A stretch of 41,590 nucleotides of DNA, from NCBI RefSeq assembly GCF_900102505.1, contig NZ_FMVT01000019.1, positions 1-41,590 on the forward strand, read 5' to 3'. The notes beneath the pieces were generated by a model. The model was not told where the DNA came from. It searched no databases and saw nothing but the letters and a program-made list of their open reading frames with translations. Within the stretch, counting starts at the first letter, position 1; every line of letters begins with the position of its first letter. Position numbers and translations under genes: made by a program. Source of the stretch: Paracoccus tibetensis. Its GTDB lineage: Bacteria > Pseudomonadota > Alphaproteobacteria > Rhodobacterales > Rhodobacteraceae. Below, piece by piece: positions 17,352 through 27,137 of this stretch.

Positions 17352-18779
17352 ATGACACAGCCTGCTTCCGATGCGACCGCGATCGTCGCCCTGACCGATG
17401 CCGCCAAGCATTTCGGGCCGGTCAGGGCGCTCGATGGGGTGACGCTGTCGATCCGCCCCGGTGACTGCCTGGGGCTGGTCGGCCATAACGGCGCGGGCAA
17501 GTCCACGCTGGTCAACGTGATCAACGGCACACTTCCGCCCTCGGCGGGGCGGATCGATTTCCCGCTGTCCGGCGCAACCGCGGCAGCGGCGGCCTGCGTG
17601 CGCTCGATCTTCCAGGAGCTGTCGCTCTGCCCGAACCTGACCGTGGCCGAGAACCTGCGCATCGCGCATCGGGGCCTTGGCGGCCTCAACTGGCGCCGGG
17701 CGGCGCGCCAGCAGGTGCGGGAGGCGCTGGACATGGTGTTTCCCGGCCACCGCATCGACGCCGACGCGACCGTCGACACGCTCAGCATCGCCGAGCGCCA
17801 GATGGCAGAGATCGCCATCGGCTTTGCGCCGCGCGACGCCGCGGCCAGCCTGGTGATCCTGGACGAGCCGACCTCGTCTCTGGATGCCGCGATCGCGCAG
17901 CAACTGCTGGACTATGTGCGGCGCTTCTGCGCCGCTGGCGGCGCGGTGATCTTCATCTCGCACATGCTGGGCGAGATCTTCGACGTCGCCAGCCGCATCC
18001 TCGTCATGAAGGATGGCAAGGTGGTCGCCGAACGTCCAGCGACCGAGTTCACGCGGCAGGGGCTGGTCGACGCGATGGGCCATGTCGCGCCAGAGGGCGC
18101 GGCTGTGCAGGCCGCCCGCGCCTTCGGTCCGCAGATCGTTGCCACGCCCGAGGGGCTGACGGCTTGCAGGGGCGAGATCGTCGGCCTGTCCGGCCTTGCC
18201 GGGCACGGACAGGCCGAGGCGTTGGCGCGGCTTTATCTTGGCGCGACCTCGTCCTGGCGCAGCGCGGGCGGGCGGATGGTGTTCGTGGCAGGCGACAGGG
18301 GACGCGACGGGATATTTCCGCTGTGGTCGATCCTGCGGAATGCCTCGGTCTCGATCCTGCCGCGGATCGCGCGGCGCGCCATCGTCGACCCGGCGAAGGA
18401 GGGCCACATCGCCGCCGACTGGCAGCGCCGCATCGGCATCCGCACGGCGGACTTGTCCAACCCGATCCTGTCACTGTCTGGCGGCAACCAGCAGAAGGTC
18501 CTCTTCGCCCGCGCCCTGGCCTCGGACGCCCCAGTCGTGGTTATGGACGATCCCATGCGTGGCGTCGATGTCGGCACCAAGCAGGACGTCTATGCCATGA
18601 TCCGCAGCGAAGCCGCGAAGGGCCGCACCTTCCTGTGGTACTCGACCGAGACGGAAGAGGTGTGCCAGTGCGACCGCGTCGTCGTGTTCCGCAACGGCAG
18701 GATCTCGGCCGAGCTGACCGGCGCCGACATCACCGAAGAGCGCATCCTTCAGGCCTCGTTCCAGATGGAAGAGGCGTAG
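17352..18779 (+). CDS. Sugar ABC transporter, duplicated ATP-binding protein
   Basis: A 475-aa RbsA/XylG-type ATPase with two tandem nucleotide-binding domains. The first has Walker A GHNGAGKST, a variant signature LSIAERQ as usual in this family, and Walker B LVILDEPT. The second has no proper Walker A (VGLSGLAGHGQAE), but keeps signature LSGGNQQK and Walker B VVVMDDP, the usual asymmetric arrangement. It energises sugar uptake by the two permeases. It is slightly short for the family (about 500 aa), the shortening lying in the second domain. It starts 16 bp after the binding-protein stop, and its stop is followed after one base by the first permease. Confidence 0.95.
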   Translation: MTQPASDATAIVALTDAAKHFGPVRALDGVTLSIRPGDCLGLVGHNGAGKSTLVNVINGTLPPSAGRIDFPLSGATAAAAACVRSIFQELSLCPNLTVAENLRIAHRGLGGLNWRRAARQQVREALDMVFPGHRIDADATVDTLSIAERQMAEIAIGFAPRDAAASLVILDEPTSSLDAAIAQQLLDYVRRFCAAGGAVIFISHMLGEIFDVASRILVMKDGKVVAERPATEFTRQGLVDAMGHVAPEGAAVQAARAFGPQIVATPEGLTACRGEIVGLSGLAGHGQAEALARLYLGATSSWRSAGGRMVFVAGDRGRDGIFPLWSILRNASVSILPRIARRAIVDPAKEGHIAADWQRRIGIRTADLSNPILSLSGGNQQKVLFARALASDAPVVVMDDPMRGVDVGTKQDVYAMIRSEAAKGRTFLWYSTETEEVCQCDRVVVFRNGRISAELTGADITEERILQASFQMEEA

Positions 18780-18780
18780 C

Positions 18781-19707
18781 ATGACCCGCGACATCTACCG
18801 CCTGATGCTGCCCGTCGTTTCGCTGGCCGTGCTGCTGGCCGCGACCTTCTGGCTGCAGCCCCGCGCGATGAGCTATTTCGGGCTGAACCTGCTGTTCAAC
18901 CTGGCGGTCCCCATCGCGCTGGCGACCATCGCGCAGATGATGATCATCATGGTCAACGACATCGACCTGTCGCTTGGCGCCTTCGTGTCGCTGGTGGCCT
19001 GCGTCGCCGCGACCTTCCTGACCGACGCGCCGTTGACCGGGATGCTGATCCTGCTGGCGCTGGTGCTGGCCTACGCGGCGCTTGGGGCGGTGATCCACGC
19101 GCTAGACCTGCCCGCCATTGTGGTGACGCTCGGCATGTCCTTCGTGTGGGGCGGACTGGCGCTGACCATCCTGCCAAGCCCTGGCGGCACCAGCCCGGAC
19201 TGGCTGCGCATGCTGATGACGCTGAAGCCGCCTTCGGTCCCGATGGCCGTCGCGGCCTCGATCCTCATCGCCGTCGTGACGCATCTGCTGATCGTGCGCT
19301 CGGGGATCGGGACGGTCTTGCGCGGGGTCGGCGGCAACGCGCGCTCCGTCCAGCGGGCAGGCTGGTCGGTGCTGCGGCTGAAGGCGCTGGCTTATGGGCT
19401 TGCCGGGCTATTCGGCGTGCTGGCGGGGATGGCGCTGGTCGGGCTGACCACCTCGGCCGACGCCAACATCGCGCTGCGCTACACGCTGCTGTCCATCGCC
19501 GGCGTGATCCTGGGCGGAGGAGAGTTCACTGGCGGCCGCGTCAGCCCCGCAGGCGCTGTCATCGGGGCACTGACGCTGACGCTGGCGGCCTCGTTCCTGA
19601 ACTTCCTGCGGCTGTCGCCCGACTGGCAGATCGGCGCGCAGGGGGCGGTCCTGATCCTCGTGCTGGCGGCGCGGCTACTTTTCACCCGCCGAAGTGCGCG
19701 AGCGTGA
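18781..19707 (+). CDS. Sugar ABC transporter permease 1 (RbsC-like)
   Basis: A 308-aa inner-membrane permease with about eight to ten hydrophobic segments. Family landmarks include MMIIMVNDIDLSLGAFVSL near residue 60, VTLGMSFVWGGLAL, a GNARSVQRAGWSVLRLKALAYG loop that contacts the ATPase, and VILGGGEFTGGRVSPAGAVIGA toward the C-terminus. It would form a heterodimeric channel with the second permease, which is less common than the single RbsC but normal for several alphaproteobacterial sugar systems. ATG 18781 begins one base after the ATPase stop, indicating coupling. Confidence 0.93.
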   Translation: MTRDIYRLMLPVVSLAVLLAATFWLQPRAMSYFGLNLLFNLAVPIALATIAQMMIIMVNDIDLSLGAFVSLVACVAATFLTDAPLTGMLILLALVLAYAALGAVIHALDLPAIVVTLGMSFVWGGLALTILPSPGGTSPDWLRMLMTLKPPSVPMAVAASILIAVVTHLLIVRSGIGTVLRGVGGNARSVQRAGWSVLRLKALAYGLAGLFGVLAGMALVGLTTSADANIALRYTLLSIAGVILGGGEFTGGRVSPAGAVIGALTLTLAASFLNFLRLSPDWQIGAQGAVLILVLAARLLFTRRSARA

Positions 19708-19718
19708 AGGGAATGCCG

Positions 19719-20654
19719 ATGACGCTTCTACAAAAACCCTGGCTCTGGTCCTGGCTCGCCGCGGCGGCGTCCTTTGCGCTGATCGTGGGCCTGACCGAGG
19801 GACGCGGCGCCGGCGGCCTCGCCTATGCCGCGCTCAGCTTCGGAGCCTTTGCGGCCATCGTGGGGCTGGGGCAGATGTTGGTGATCAGCCTCGGGCCGGG
19901 CAATGTCGATCTGTCGATCCCTGCCACCATGACCCTGGCCAGCACGCTGGCGCTGAAGGCCATGGGGTCCGAGCCGGGCACCGTCGCGATGGGGCTGGGC
20001 GTCGCGCTGCTGGTGGGGCTGGCGACCGGCCTTGCGAACTTCGCGCTGATCTACCTGCTGCGCCTGCCGCCGATCATCGCGACGCTGGCGGCGTCGCTGG
20101 TCTACCAGTCGCTGGCGATCTGGTCCAACCGCGGCCTGCGCATCCGCCCGCCTGCGGCCCTGGCCGAGTTCGCGACCGGCCGCAGCCTCGGGGTGCCGAA
20201 CGTGGCGCTTGTGGCGCTGGCGCTGTCTATCGCGCTGTGGATCATGCTCGAGCGATCGGTTTGGGGCCGCTGGCTGCTGGCCTCGGGCCAGAACCTGCGC
20301 GCCGCGCGCCTCGCCGGCATCCCGGTCGAGGCCGTGCGCGCTGCCTGCTACGTCACCGTCTCGCTTTTCGCCGCCGTCGCCGGCTTTCTGCTCGCCAGCT
20401 TTTCCGGTGGGGCGGCGCTGAACATGGGACAGGAATACCTGCTGATGTCGATTGCCGTCGTGGTCATCGGCGGCACCTCGGTCGCGGGCGGCGCGTCCAA
20501 CGTGCCCGGCATCTGGGGCGCCTCGCTGTTCATGTTCCTCGTCGTGTCGATGCTCAACTCCTACGGCGCGAGTGCCGGGCTGCGGATGGTACTGACCGGG
20601 CTCATCATCATCGGCATCGTCATTGCCGCCAGCACAAGAAGGGCCTTGCGATGA
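19719..20654 (+). CDS. Sugar ABC transporter permease 2 (RbsC-like)
   Basis: A 311-aa permease of the same family as its neighbour, with MLVISLGPGNVDLSIPATMT, PPIIATLAASLVYQSLAIW, the coupling loop SGQNLRAARLAGIPVEAVR, and VVVIGGTSVAGGASNVPGIWG. ATG 19719 is preferred because AAGGGA lies about 6 bp upstream; ATG 19713 is two codons earlier but too close to that site. Its TGA overlaps the start of the SMP-30 gene (ATGA, 20651-20654). With the first permease it completes the membrane channel. Confidence 0.92.
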   Translation: MTLLQKPWLWSWLAAAASFALIVGLTEGRGAGGLAYAALSFGAFAAIVGLGQMLVISLGPGNVDLSIPATMTLASTLALKAMGSEPGTVAMGLGVALLVGLATGLANFALIYLLRLPPIIATLAASLVYQSLAIWSNRGLRIRPPAALAEFATGRSLGVPNVALVALALSIALWIMLERSVWGRWLLASGQNLRAARLAGIPVEAVRAACYVTVSLFAAVAGFLLASFSGGAALNMGQEYLLMSIAVVVIGGTSVAGGASNVPGIWGASLFMFLVVSMLNSYGASAGLRMVLTGLIIIGIVIAASTRRALR

Positions 20655-21574
20655 TCCCAAGCCCCGCCCATCTCGACATCCGCGACGACCGCTTCCGGCG
20701 GTTGGTCCACCCGACGGCCCAACTGCGCCGCCTCTGCACCGGCCTCACCTGGACCGAGGGGCCGGTCTGGTTCGGCGACCGTGACTGCCTGATCTTCTCC
20801 GAGATTCCTTCTCAGATGCTGTACCAGTGGTCCGAGCGTTCCGGCCTGTCGATCTTCCGCGAGCGGACGGCGTTCAACAACGGCAACACGCGCGACCGGC
20901 AGGGGCGGCTTGTCGGCTGTCGGCACGGCACGCGCGACGTCGTGCGGACCGAGCATGACGGCCGCCTGACGGTGCTGGCGAGCACGCATGAGGGGCGCCG
21001 GCTGAACTCGCCAAACGACGTGGCGGTCAGCCGCGACGGGACGATCTGGTTCACCGATCCGACCTACGGCATCATCTCGAACTTCGAAGGCCACCGCGCC
21101 CAGCCCGAGCAGCCTGCCCGCAACGTCTACCGCCTGCCGCCCGAGGGCGGTTCCCCTCGCGCTATGATCACGGATTTCGCGCAGCCGAACGGCCTTTGCT
21201 TCTCGCCGGACGAGCGGCTGCTCTATGTTGCAGAAAGCGGCTCCAGCCACGATCCGGCGGTTCCGCCTGTCATCCGCCGCTACCAGGTCGAGGGTGAGGC
21301 CGTGACTTTCGTGGACGACTTCGCAGTGCTGGATAACGGGCTGCCGGACGGAATGCGCTGCGATGCCGAAGGCAACCTGTGGACCTCGGCCGGCGACGGC
21401 GTCCACTGCTTTGCCCCGGACGGCGGCTTGATGGGCAAGATCCTGATCCCCGAGACGGTGTCGAACCTGTGCTTCGGCGGGCACAATCTGTTCATCACCG
21501 CTACCACCTCGGTCTACGTCCTGTTCGTGGACGTTCAAGGGGCCGAAGAGTGGACACGCTGCGGGGGTTTCTGA
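20651..21574 (+). CDS. SMP-30/gluconolactonase-like lactonase
   Basis: The 307-aa protein is a six-bladed beta-propeller of the SMP-30/gluconolactonase/LRE family, which hydrolyses sugar lactones using a bound divalent metal. Typical blocks are LTWTEGPVWFGD with the metal-ligand Glu, NGNTRDRQGRLVGCRHG, SPNDVAVSRDGTIWFTDPTYG with the conserved Asn and Asp, QPNGLCFSPDERLLYVAESG, and LPDGMRCDAEGNLWTSAGDGV. There is no signal peptide, so it is cytosolic. It ends the transporter operon, overlapping the second permease by 4 bp, which suggests the imported sugar is oxidised to a lactone by a dehydrogenase encoded elsewhere and then opened here. Confidence 0.93.
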   Translation: MIPSPAHLDIRDDRFRRLVHPTAQLRRLCTGLTWTEGPVWFGDRDCLIFSEIPSQMLYQWSERSGLSIFRERTAFNNGNTRDRQGRLVGCRHGTRDVVRTEHDGRLTVLASTHEGRRLNSPNDVAVSRDGTIWFTDPTYGIISNFEGHRAQPEQPARNVYRLPPEGGSPRAMITDFAQPNGLCFSPDERLLYVAESGSSHDPAVPPVIRRYQVEGEAVTFVDDFAVLDNGLPDGMRCDAEGNLWTSAGDGVHCFAPDGGLMGKILIPETVSNLCFGGHNLFITATTSVYVLFVDVQGAEEWTRCGGF

Positions 21575-21754
21575 CGCAGCCCCTGCGTTGCTCACGGAGC
21601 ACAACGCTTTGGGAGGATGATTGGATGCTCTTACTGAAGATCGTTGCTACCTCCGCGAACGGCCCCGGGAGGCGCTTGTACGGGACGGGACCACGGATCG
21701 CCCGCAACCCGCGCCATCGGCAGGCTGGCCGCCACAGCAGCTTTCTCGCCATTC

Positions 21755-21940
21755 CTAGCTCACTCTTGTCGAAGTCCTAGTCCGCGCACCTTGGTGCGCA
21801 CCCCGATTTCTGCACCCAAACTGGAAAACATGCGCGACAAAGCCCACCGCATGAGAAAGGGCTCTAGAAGGACCCGGAGGCACCCGGGGGCAGGAACAGG
21901 CAACGGCGATCTCCGCGCGGTGAGGGCGGGTCTCCATCAT
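21755..21940 (-). CDS. Second copy of the coupled small ORF (61 aa)
   Basis: A short ORF starting ATGATG at 21940, immediately after the TGA of the second winged-helix gene copy. It aligns with the ORF at 11488-11739 (shared GPS-ALS, AVGF, FQ and NRG-H), but diverges and stops earlier (61 aa). It lies downstream of a gene split by an IS, so it may no longer be expressed. No known function. Confidence 0.35.
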   Translation of the reverse strand: MMETRPHRAEIAVACSCPRVPPGPSRALSHAVGFVAHVFQFGCRNRGAHQGARTRTSTRVS

Positions 21941-22104
21941 TCAGCCTCCGGCGAGCCCCCAGTCGGCGGGCGTGCGCTTCACACTGTCACGGATACGCTG
22001 AAGGGCAGCGCGCTGCTCCTCCTCCATCGCGTCGGCGCGCGCTTGTTTCGGCTGAGGCACTTTGCGGAAGTGGCCTGCCCCGACCGAGTGGTCCGGTTTC
22101 AGTC

Positions 22105-23045
22105 TTAGTTCATGACGGGACTTGGTGCTACGGCCGGGGTGGCCGGCGAAGCGCCTCCGGATGGCGAAGCCGGCCACTGGATGACCTCGGGAGTTGGCGG
22201 GCGATAGCCCAGTGACGAATGCGGGCGCTTGGTGTTGTAATGGCGGCGCCAACTCTCGAGGATGATCTTCGCCTCGACAGGGCTGTAGAAAATCTCGCCG
22301 TTGATGAGGTCGTCGCGGAGCTTGGAGTTGAAGCTCTCGCAGTAGCCGTTCTCCTAAGGAGACCCTGGCTCGATGTAGGGGGTCTTCGCGCCGACGGCCG
22401 CGATCCACTCCCGCACCGCCTTGGCTACGAACTCTGGGCCGTTGTCCGACCTGACGTGATCCGGGACGCCACGAAGGATGAACTGGTCGGACAGCAGGTC
22501 AATGACGTCCGTTGACCGAAGCTTCCGGTTGATCCGGATTGCCAGGCACTCTCGGGTGAACTCATCGATCAGGTTGAGCATGCGGAACTTCCTTCCGTCG
22601 TGGGTCCGGCTCTCGACGAAGTCATAGGACCAGACGTGGTTTGGACGCTCCGGCCGCAGACGGATGCACGACCCGTCATTGAGCCAGAGGTGACCTTTCT
22701 TTGGTTGCTTCTGCGGGACCTTCAGCTTCGTTGGGGAAACGCCCCACCGGGGCCTTTCCTGATCCTCCTCAGTCCCGCCGCCAGATCCGCTCCACCCGTT
22801 CCACGTTCACGATCCAGCCTGCTTCACGCAGCAGGGCCGTGATCCGCCGATAGCCGTAGCGCCCGTATTGCGAGGCGAGCGCGATGATGTCGGCGGTAAG
22901 CGCCTCCTCGTCGAGGCGTCCGCGCGGCATCTTTCTCTGGGTGGAGCGGTGATGGCCAAGCACACGGCAGGCGAACCGCTCCGAGACACGGAACCTCTGC
23001 CTGACATGCTCGATGCAAGCACGACGGCGGGCGGGGCTTAGAAGT
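22105..23045 (-). pseudogene. IS3 orfB (DDE transposase), disrupted
   Basis: The DDE integrase-type transposase is recognisable as SPARRRACIEHV, RYGYRRITALLREAGW, VERVERIWRR, then WSYDFVESRTHDGRKFRMLN, LIDEFTRECLAIRINRKL, the SDNGPEF block with the second Asp, and ENGYCESFN with the Glu. It is broken twice. A palindromic insertion at about 22733-22775 shifts the frame just after IWRR, and a TGG-to-TAG nonsense change (22356-22354) follows IEPGSP and cuts off the catalytic Glu. Translation would yield no active enzyme. The reading ends at TAA 22107-22105. Confidence 0.9.
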
Positions 23046-23354
23046 TTCCCAATGGCGCCTCGCGCAGGATGAGCTTCTCGAGCGTCAGGTCAGAGACGGC
23101 CTTCCGAAGCCGCTCCCTCGCCAGCGGTTCTCGGACCGATGGCGAACCGCTGGCTCGATCCTTCTCGAGCTCCTTCAAGCGCTTCACCTGGTAGGCTTCA
23201 GCCCGCCGGACTCCTTGCGCCACCGATAGTAGGTGAACCGCGTCACGCTGATCGAGCGCACGGCTTCGGCGACTGAATGGCCTTGCGACACCAACACGTC
23301 GACCTGCCGGAGCTTGGCGACGATCTCCTCCGGCCTGTGCTTCTTCTGGGGCAT
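23038..23354 (-). pseudogene. IS3 orfA (helix-turn-helix), frameshifted
   Basis: From ATG 23354 the product begins MPQKKHRPEEIVAKLRQVD and contains the HTH GHSVAEAVRSISVTRFTYYR, then runs out of frame after KESGGLK. The proper frame resumes as QVKRLKELEK and ends KAVSDLTLEKLILREAP to a TAA at 23040-23038. Between KELEK and RLRKAVSD there are about 13 extra residues, encoded by an in-frame palindrome (arms CCAGCGGTTC at 23121-23130 and GAACCGCTGG at 23144-23153). OrfA is therefore inactive. Confidence 0.85.
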
Positions 23355-23825
23355 TCCTGCATCCTCCAAATGGCTCGAAAGCCATACCTCAGGGAGGACC
23401 ACGTTTTCAGGTGGCAGGCCAGAAGACCTTCTCAAGATCCTTGTCGACCGTCTCTGCATATTCCGCAATAGCATCCGCAAAGTCGTTCCAAGTCCGGATC
23501 AGACGAGCCTTTCGACGCGTCACAGTCTTCTTCCGCAGCACGGGCGCGATATGAGCTTCAAGGCCATAGCCATGCTCGATCAGGTGAAACAGGCTGAGGC
23601 GATCTTCGCGCAATAGATCTTGCTCCTGAGGCGCGATCCAGCTCCCGAGACCAGCGTTGCATTCCTCAAGCACATCCTCTTCGCCAGAAGTAGTAAGCGA
23701 TTCATCGTTATTGTTATGGAGAGCAGATTTCGCTTGCCGAAGGGGCGATTTCTGCTTCTCGATCACTGCAGCAAAGTCAGCGGGCGAAGGCTCCTTAGGC
23801 CTTAATGTCTTGTATCCAGAACTGC

Positions 23826-26800
23826 TTATCCCCACCGATGGCTCAGGGCCGTGGCGATGACCGCCTGCAGCTCGTGCTGGAGGTACGGCTTGGACAGGCG
23901 CGGCAGCCGCAGCGCGTCCTCTTCCGGAAGCTCGGCATAGCCAGTGGCCAGCAGGATCGGCAAGTCGGGCCTCAGCTGCCGCGCGGCTTCGGCCAGTTGG
24001 CGGCCATTCATCTTCGGCATCGAAAAGTCCGTAATCAACAGGTCAAAGAGCGGCCCGGATTGCAGAAGCTCCAGCGCCTTTGCGCCCGAATAGGCGGGCG
24101 TGACGTCGTGGCCGAGGTCTTCCAGCATGTCGACTGTGCTCATCGAGATCAGCGGATCGTCGTCGACCATCAAGATATGCAAGGGCCTGGCCTCGACCTG
24201 CGCCGGGGCAGGTGCGGGCGGGACAATCGTTGGTGCCACAGCATCGGCAGGCCCCAAAGCGGGCAGCCACAGTTCGGCGGTGGTGCCTTGGCCGACCTGG
24301 CTTGTCAGGTGCAGCCTACCATTCAGTTGCAACGCCAGACCGTGGATCATCGGCAGGCCAAGGCCGCTGCCCTTGCCGACGCCCTTGGTGGTGAAGAAGG
24401 GTTGGATCGCCTTGTCCACCGTTTCAGCGTCCATGCCCTCGCCGGTATCGGTCACACTGAGGCAGACATAGGTTTGCCCCTGCGCCTGCGGCTCGCCTAC
24501 CACTCGCTGGGCAACTCCGACCGTGATGACGCCACCATTCGGCATCGCGTCGCGCGCGTTCAGCGCGAGGTTGAGCAGCGCGAGGTCCAGCTGGTTGTCG
24601 TCCACCAGCGCCAGAGGCAGTGCGGTTTCGATCTGGAAACGCAACTCGACCCCGTCGCCGATCGAGCGGCGCAGCAAGTCTTCGGCGCGTTCCACCAGCC
24701 GGCCGAGATCATGCGCCTCGACCGTCAGTTCCTGCCGCCGGGCAAAGGCCAGCATCCGCTGCGTCAGCGTGGCGCCACGCTGTGCTCCCTGAATGGCGCC
24801 CTGAATCAGCCGCTGCGCCCGCTCGTCTCCGGTAACGCGCTTGTCCAGCAGTTCGAGGTTCGACATCACCGCCGTCAGCAGGTTGTTGAAGTCATGCGCG
24901 ACGCCGCCGGTCAGCTGGCCGAGAGCCTCAAGCTTCTGGCTCTGGCGCAGGGCGGCCTGAGCCTGCTGCAGATCACGCTCGCGGGCCTTCGCCTCGGTCA
25001 GGTCGCGGCCGATCGCGATGAAGCTGGCGCCGCCAGGGTCTGGCACCACAGTCCATTCGACATGCTTGTAGTCCCCGCTCTTGGTCATGATACGGTTCCG
25101 GAACTGCACGGGGCGGCCGGTCACGCCCATCTCGGCCAGATCGCCCGAGGTCTGCTCCCAATCCTCGGGGTGGATGAGGTCCTTGTAGGGCGTTGTCAGC
25201 ACCTCGGCCTCGGAAAAGCCCAGAATGCGCGTCCAGGCGGGGCTCGCGGCCAGCATGCTGCCGCTGTAATCGGCATGAGCCAACATATCCGAAGACAGGG
25301 TCCACAACTGGTCGCGCTCGGCCGTGCGGCCGGCGAGCGCCCGCGCCTGCGCCCGCTCTGCGGTGACGTCTCTGCCGACGCCGTAGAGCCGCTCGCCGCC
25401 CGGCTCGGGTGAAAGGGTCCAGACGAAGCTGCGCCAGGAGCCGTCCGCGGCGCGCAGCCGATGCTCGAGCAGGACCGGGCGCTGCGTTCTTTTCAGTTCG
25501 GTCAGATGCGCGGCCACGTCGCCGGCGTCCTCGGGGTGTAGGATGTCGGCATAGGAATGGGTCAGCAGCCACTCCTCGTCATGACCCAGGACGCGAGACC
25601 ACGACGGATTGATGCGCAGCAGCCGGCCTGACTGGTCGATCGCCGCCAAGAGGTCAGGGCTGAGTTCCCACAGCCGGTCCCGCTCGGCCGTGCGGGCCGC
25701 CAGCTCGGCGTCGCGGGCGCGTTCCTCCGTAACATCCCGGCCGGTGCAATAAACCAGCCCGTCCTCGGGCACGCCAACCCATGAAAGCCAATGGTAGCGT
25801 CCGTCCTTGCCCCGGTAGCGGTTCTGGAACTGGAAGACGGGCTGCCCCGCCAGCGTCAACGCAAAGCTTGAGCGCGTCCGCTCCACATCATCGGGGTGCA
25901 GCATCTCCCAGATGGACATGGCGGCCAGCTCGCTCTCGGACCAGCCGAGCAGGGCCGCCCAAGCCGGATTGAAGGCCTGCAAGCGCCCGTCCGGGTTCAG
26001 CGCGCCCATCAGATCGGGCGTAATCTGCCAAGTCGTGCCGCGTGCCAGCGTGCGCGCCACCACCTGCCGCTCAAGCTCTGCGTTCAGTCGGCGCAGCGCA
26101 GCCTCGCTGGCCCTGAGGTCAGCCACAGCGCTGACGCGTTCGATATGCGCCCAGGACCGCTCGGTCACCTCGTGCATCAGGCCCAGGTCCTCGGCAGTCC
26201 AGTTGCGCGGCCGGTTGTCGTGGATCGCCATGAGGGCAGTCAGACGCCCCTCTTTGGTCAGGGGCATACAGATGGTAGCAGCGATGCCGATGTTGCGGAA
26301 GGTCGCCGCCTCTTCCGGCGCCAACTCGCGCAGATTGTCAGTGACGACCAGCGGCTGGCCCGCCGTCAGGTTGCAAACCGCGGCGCGCCCGAAATCGGCC
26401 AGCCGGTATTGCCCGACGATGCTGGTGGCCCCCGGCGCGGCCCAGTCCCCACGGATGATGAAGCCGTCCTGATCCTCGTTCATGCTGGCATAGGCGCAGA
26501 CCGAAGCATTCAGGTGCTGGCCCAGCATCCGCGTCGTGGTCGCCATCACGGCATCGGGATCGTTCAGCGGCCCCGTCGCCGCGCTCAGGTCGTCGAGGAA
26601 CCGCAGCCGCGCCTCGCTGCCGCGCAGGGCCCGTTCGGCCCGGATCTGCGCCGTCGTCTCCATTGCCGAGCAGAAGACGCCTGCGATGCTGCCGTCATCG
26701 GTTCTGAGTGGAGAGTAGGAGAAGGTGAACCATGCAGGCTCGGCTTGGCCGCTGCGGTTCAGGATCAGCTCGAGGTTCTCGTGAAAGATCGTCTCGCCGC

Positions 26801-27134
26801 GCAAGGCAGCCTCGATCATCGGGCCGACAGCGGCCCAGATCTCGGGCCACACGGCGTCCATCGGCTTGGCCCAGGCTGCTGGGTGCTTGTCGCCGAGGAT
26901 CTCGGTATAGGCGTCGTTGTAGAGAAAAGTCCGGGCCCGGCCCCACATTGTGAACATGGGAAAGCTTGAACTCAACATCAGGTCGACGACGGTGCGGAGC
27001 GCCTGCGGCCAAGAGACAAGATGGCCGAGGGGCGAGTTGTCCCAAGCATGCTTCTGGATGAGTTCTGCAGCACTGAAGGCTCCGGCAGAGGCTGGCAGTG
27101 TTATCGTCATCGGCAGCCGGTCCTCATTGCTCAT
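23826..27134 (-). CDS. Large hybrid sensor histidine kinase (PAS/GAF multi-domain)
   Basis: An 1102-aa soluble hybrid kinase. Order: PAS-like domain (about 40-160), GAF domain (about 170-330), three further PAS/PAC units (about 350-720, each ending in a GRDVTEERA- or [13 protein letters not shown] block), HisKA with the phosphoacceptor in [11 protein letters not shown] (His about 746), HATPase ([30 protein letters not shown]), and a C-terminal receiver with ILMVDDDP, acceptor Asp about 1035 in LITDFSMP, and LSKPY. No membrane segments are seen, so it is cytoplasmic; no chromophore is assigned. ATG 27134 is used; ATG 27110, eight codons on and preceded by GAGGACC, is a good alternative. A 12-bp palindrome abuts the start. 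No response regulator is adjacent. The gene ends inside the truncated winged-helix copy. Confidence 0.92.
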   Translation of the reverse strand: MSNEDRLPMTITLPASAGAFSAAELIQKHAWDNSPLGHLVSWPQALRTVVDLMLSSSFPMFTMWGRARTFLYNDAYTEILGDKHPAAWAKPMDAVWPEIWAAVGPMIEAALRGETIFHENLELILNRSGQAEPAWFTFSYSPLRTDDGSIAGVFCSAMETTAQIRAERALRGSEARLRFLDDLSAATGPLNDPDAVMATTTRMLGQHLNASVCAYASMNEDQDGFIIRGDWAAPGATSIVGQYRLADFGRAAVCNLTAGQPLVVTDNLRELAPEEAATFRNIGIAATICMPLTKEGRLTALMAIHDNRPRNWTAEDLGLMHEVTERSWAHIERVSAVADLRASEAALRRLNAELERQVVARTLARGTTWQITPDLMGALNPDGRLQAFNPAWAALLGWSESELAAMSIWEMLHPDDVERTRSSFALTLAGQPVFQFQNRYRGKDGRYHWLSWVGVPEDGLVYCTGRDVTEERARDAELAARTAERDRLWELSPDLLAAIDQSGRLLRINPSWSRVLGHDEEWLLTHSYADILHPEDAGDVAAHLTELKRTQRPVLLEHRLRAADGSWRSFVWTLSPEPGGERLYGVGRDVTAERAQARALAGRTAERDQLWTLSSDMLAHADYSGSMLAASPAWTRILGFSEAEVLTTPYKDLIHPEDWEQTSGDLAEMGVTGRPVQFRNRIMTKSGDYKHVEWTVVPDPGGASFIAIGRDLTEAKARERDLQQAQAALRQSQKLEALGQLTGGVAHDFNNLLTAVMSNLELLDKRVTGDERAQRLIQGAIQGAQRGATLTQRMLAFARRQELTVEAHDLGRLVERAEDLLRRSIGDGVELRFQIETALPLALVDDNQLDLALLNLALNARDAMPNGGVITVGVAQRVVGEPQAQGQTYVCLSVTDTGEGMDAETVDKAIQPFFTTKGVGKGSGLGLPMIHGLALQLNGRLHLTSQVGQGTTAELWLPALGPADAVAPTIVPPAPAPAQVEARPLHILMVDDDPLISMSTVDMLEDLGHDVTPAYSGAKALELLQSGPLFDLLITDFSMPKMNGRQLAEAARQLRPDLPILLATGYAELPEEDALRLPRLSKPYLQHELQAVIATALSHRWG

Positions 27135-27137
27135 ATC

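Larger units (their letters stand above)
22071..23421 (-). mobile_element. IS3-family insertion sequence, full length but defective (1351 bp)
   Basis: The ends are TGGCCTGCC at 22071 and GGCAGGCCA ending at 23421, i.e. imperfect inverted repeats with the TG...CA termini of the IS3 family; both ends also contain GTGGTCC or its complement at a similar depth. Target duplication GAAG is present at 22067-22070 and 23422-23425. It encodes orfA and orfB on the minus strand, both damaged. Related ends occur at 1-92 and 41498-41590 in the same orientation. The intact target duplication shows that it inserted as a unit and has not recombined since. Confidence 0.93.
21941..23835 (-). pseudogene. Second winged-helix gene copy, truncated and split by IS3
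   Basis: Two minus-strand pieces, 23835-23422 and 22070-21941, together match the C-terminal half of the winged-helix protein at 11739-12608. Shared blocks include NNN then EE-VLE-C, REQDLL-like QEQDLLRED, RRKARLIRTWNDFADAIAEYA, and at the end the RIRDSVKRTP block (RAVLQKIYDNLKRTP in the intact copy). The N-terminal DNA-binding half is absent; the reading begins beside the stop of the hybrid kinase gene (23826). The reading is interrupted after DLEKVF by an IS (22071-23421) with a GAAG duplication on both sides. It is the scar of a second element related to the one at 8.6-13.6 kb. Confidence 0.85.

Noticed and set aside
15407..17818. 803-codon minus-strand open frame crossing the kinase and the transporter genes
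   Set aside because: It is an antisense shadow of high-GC genes; the kinase, binding protein and ATPase in other frames have clear domains and ribosome-binding sites.
19146..21574. Long plus-strand frames extending upstream of the second permease and of the SMP-30 gene
   Set aside because: The upstream parts are out-of-frame shadows of the permease genes, rich in Arg/Pro/Gly; the true starts have overlaps or ribosome-binding sites.
23805..25412. 535-codon plus-strand open frame opposite the hybrid kinase
   Set aside because: Antisense shadow of the kinase gene, with no domain.
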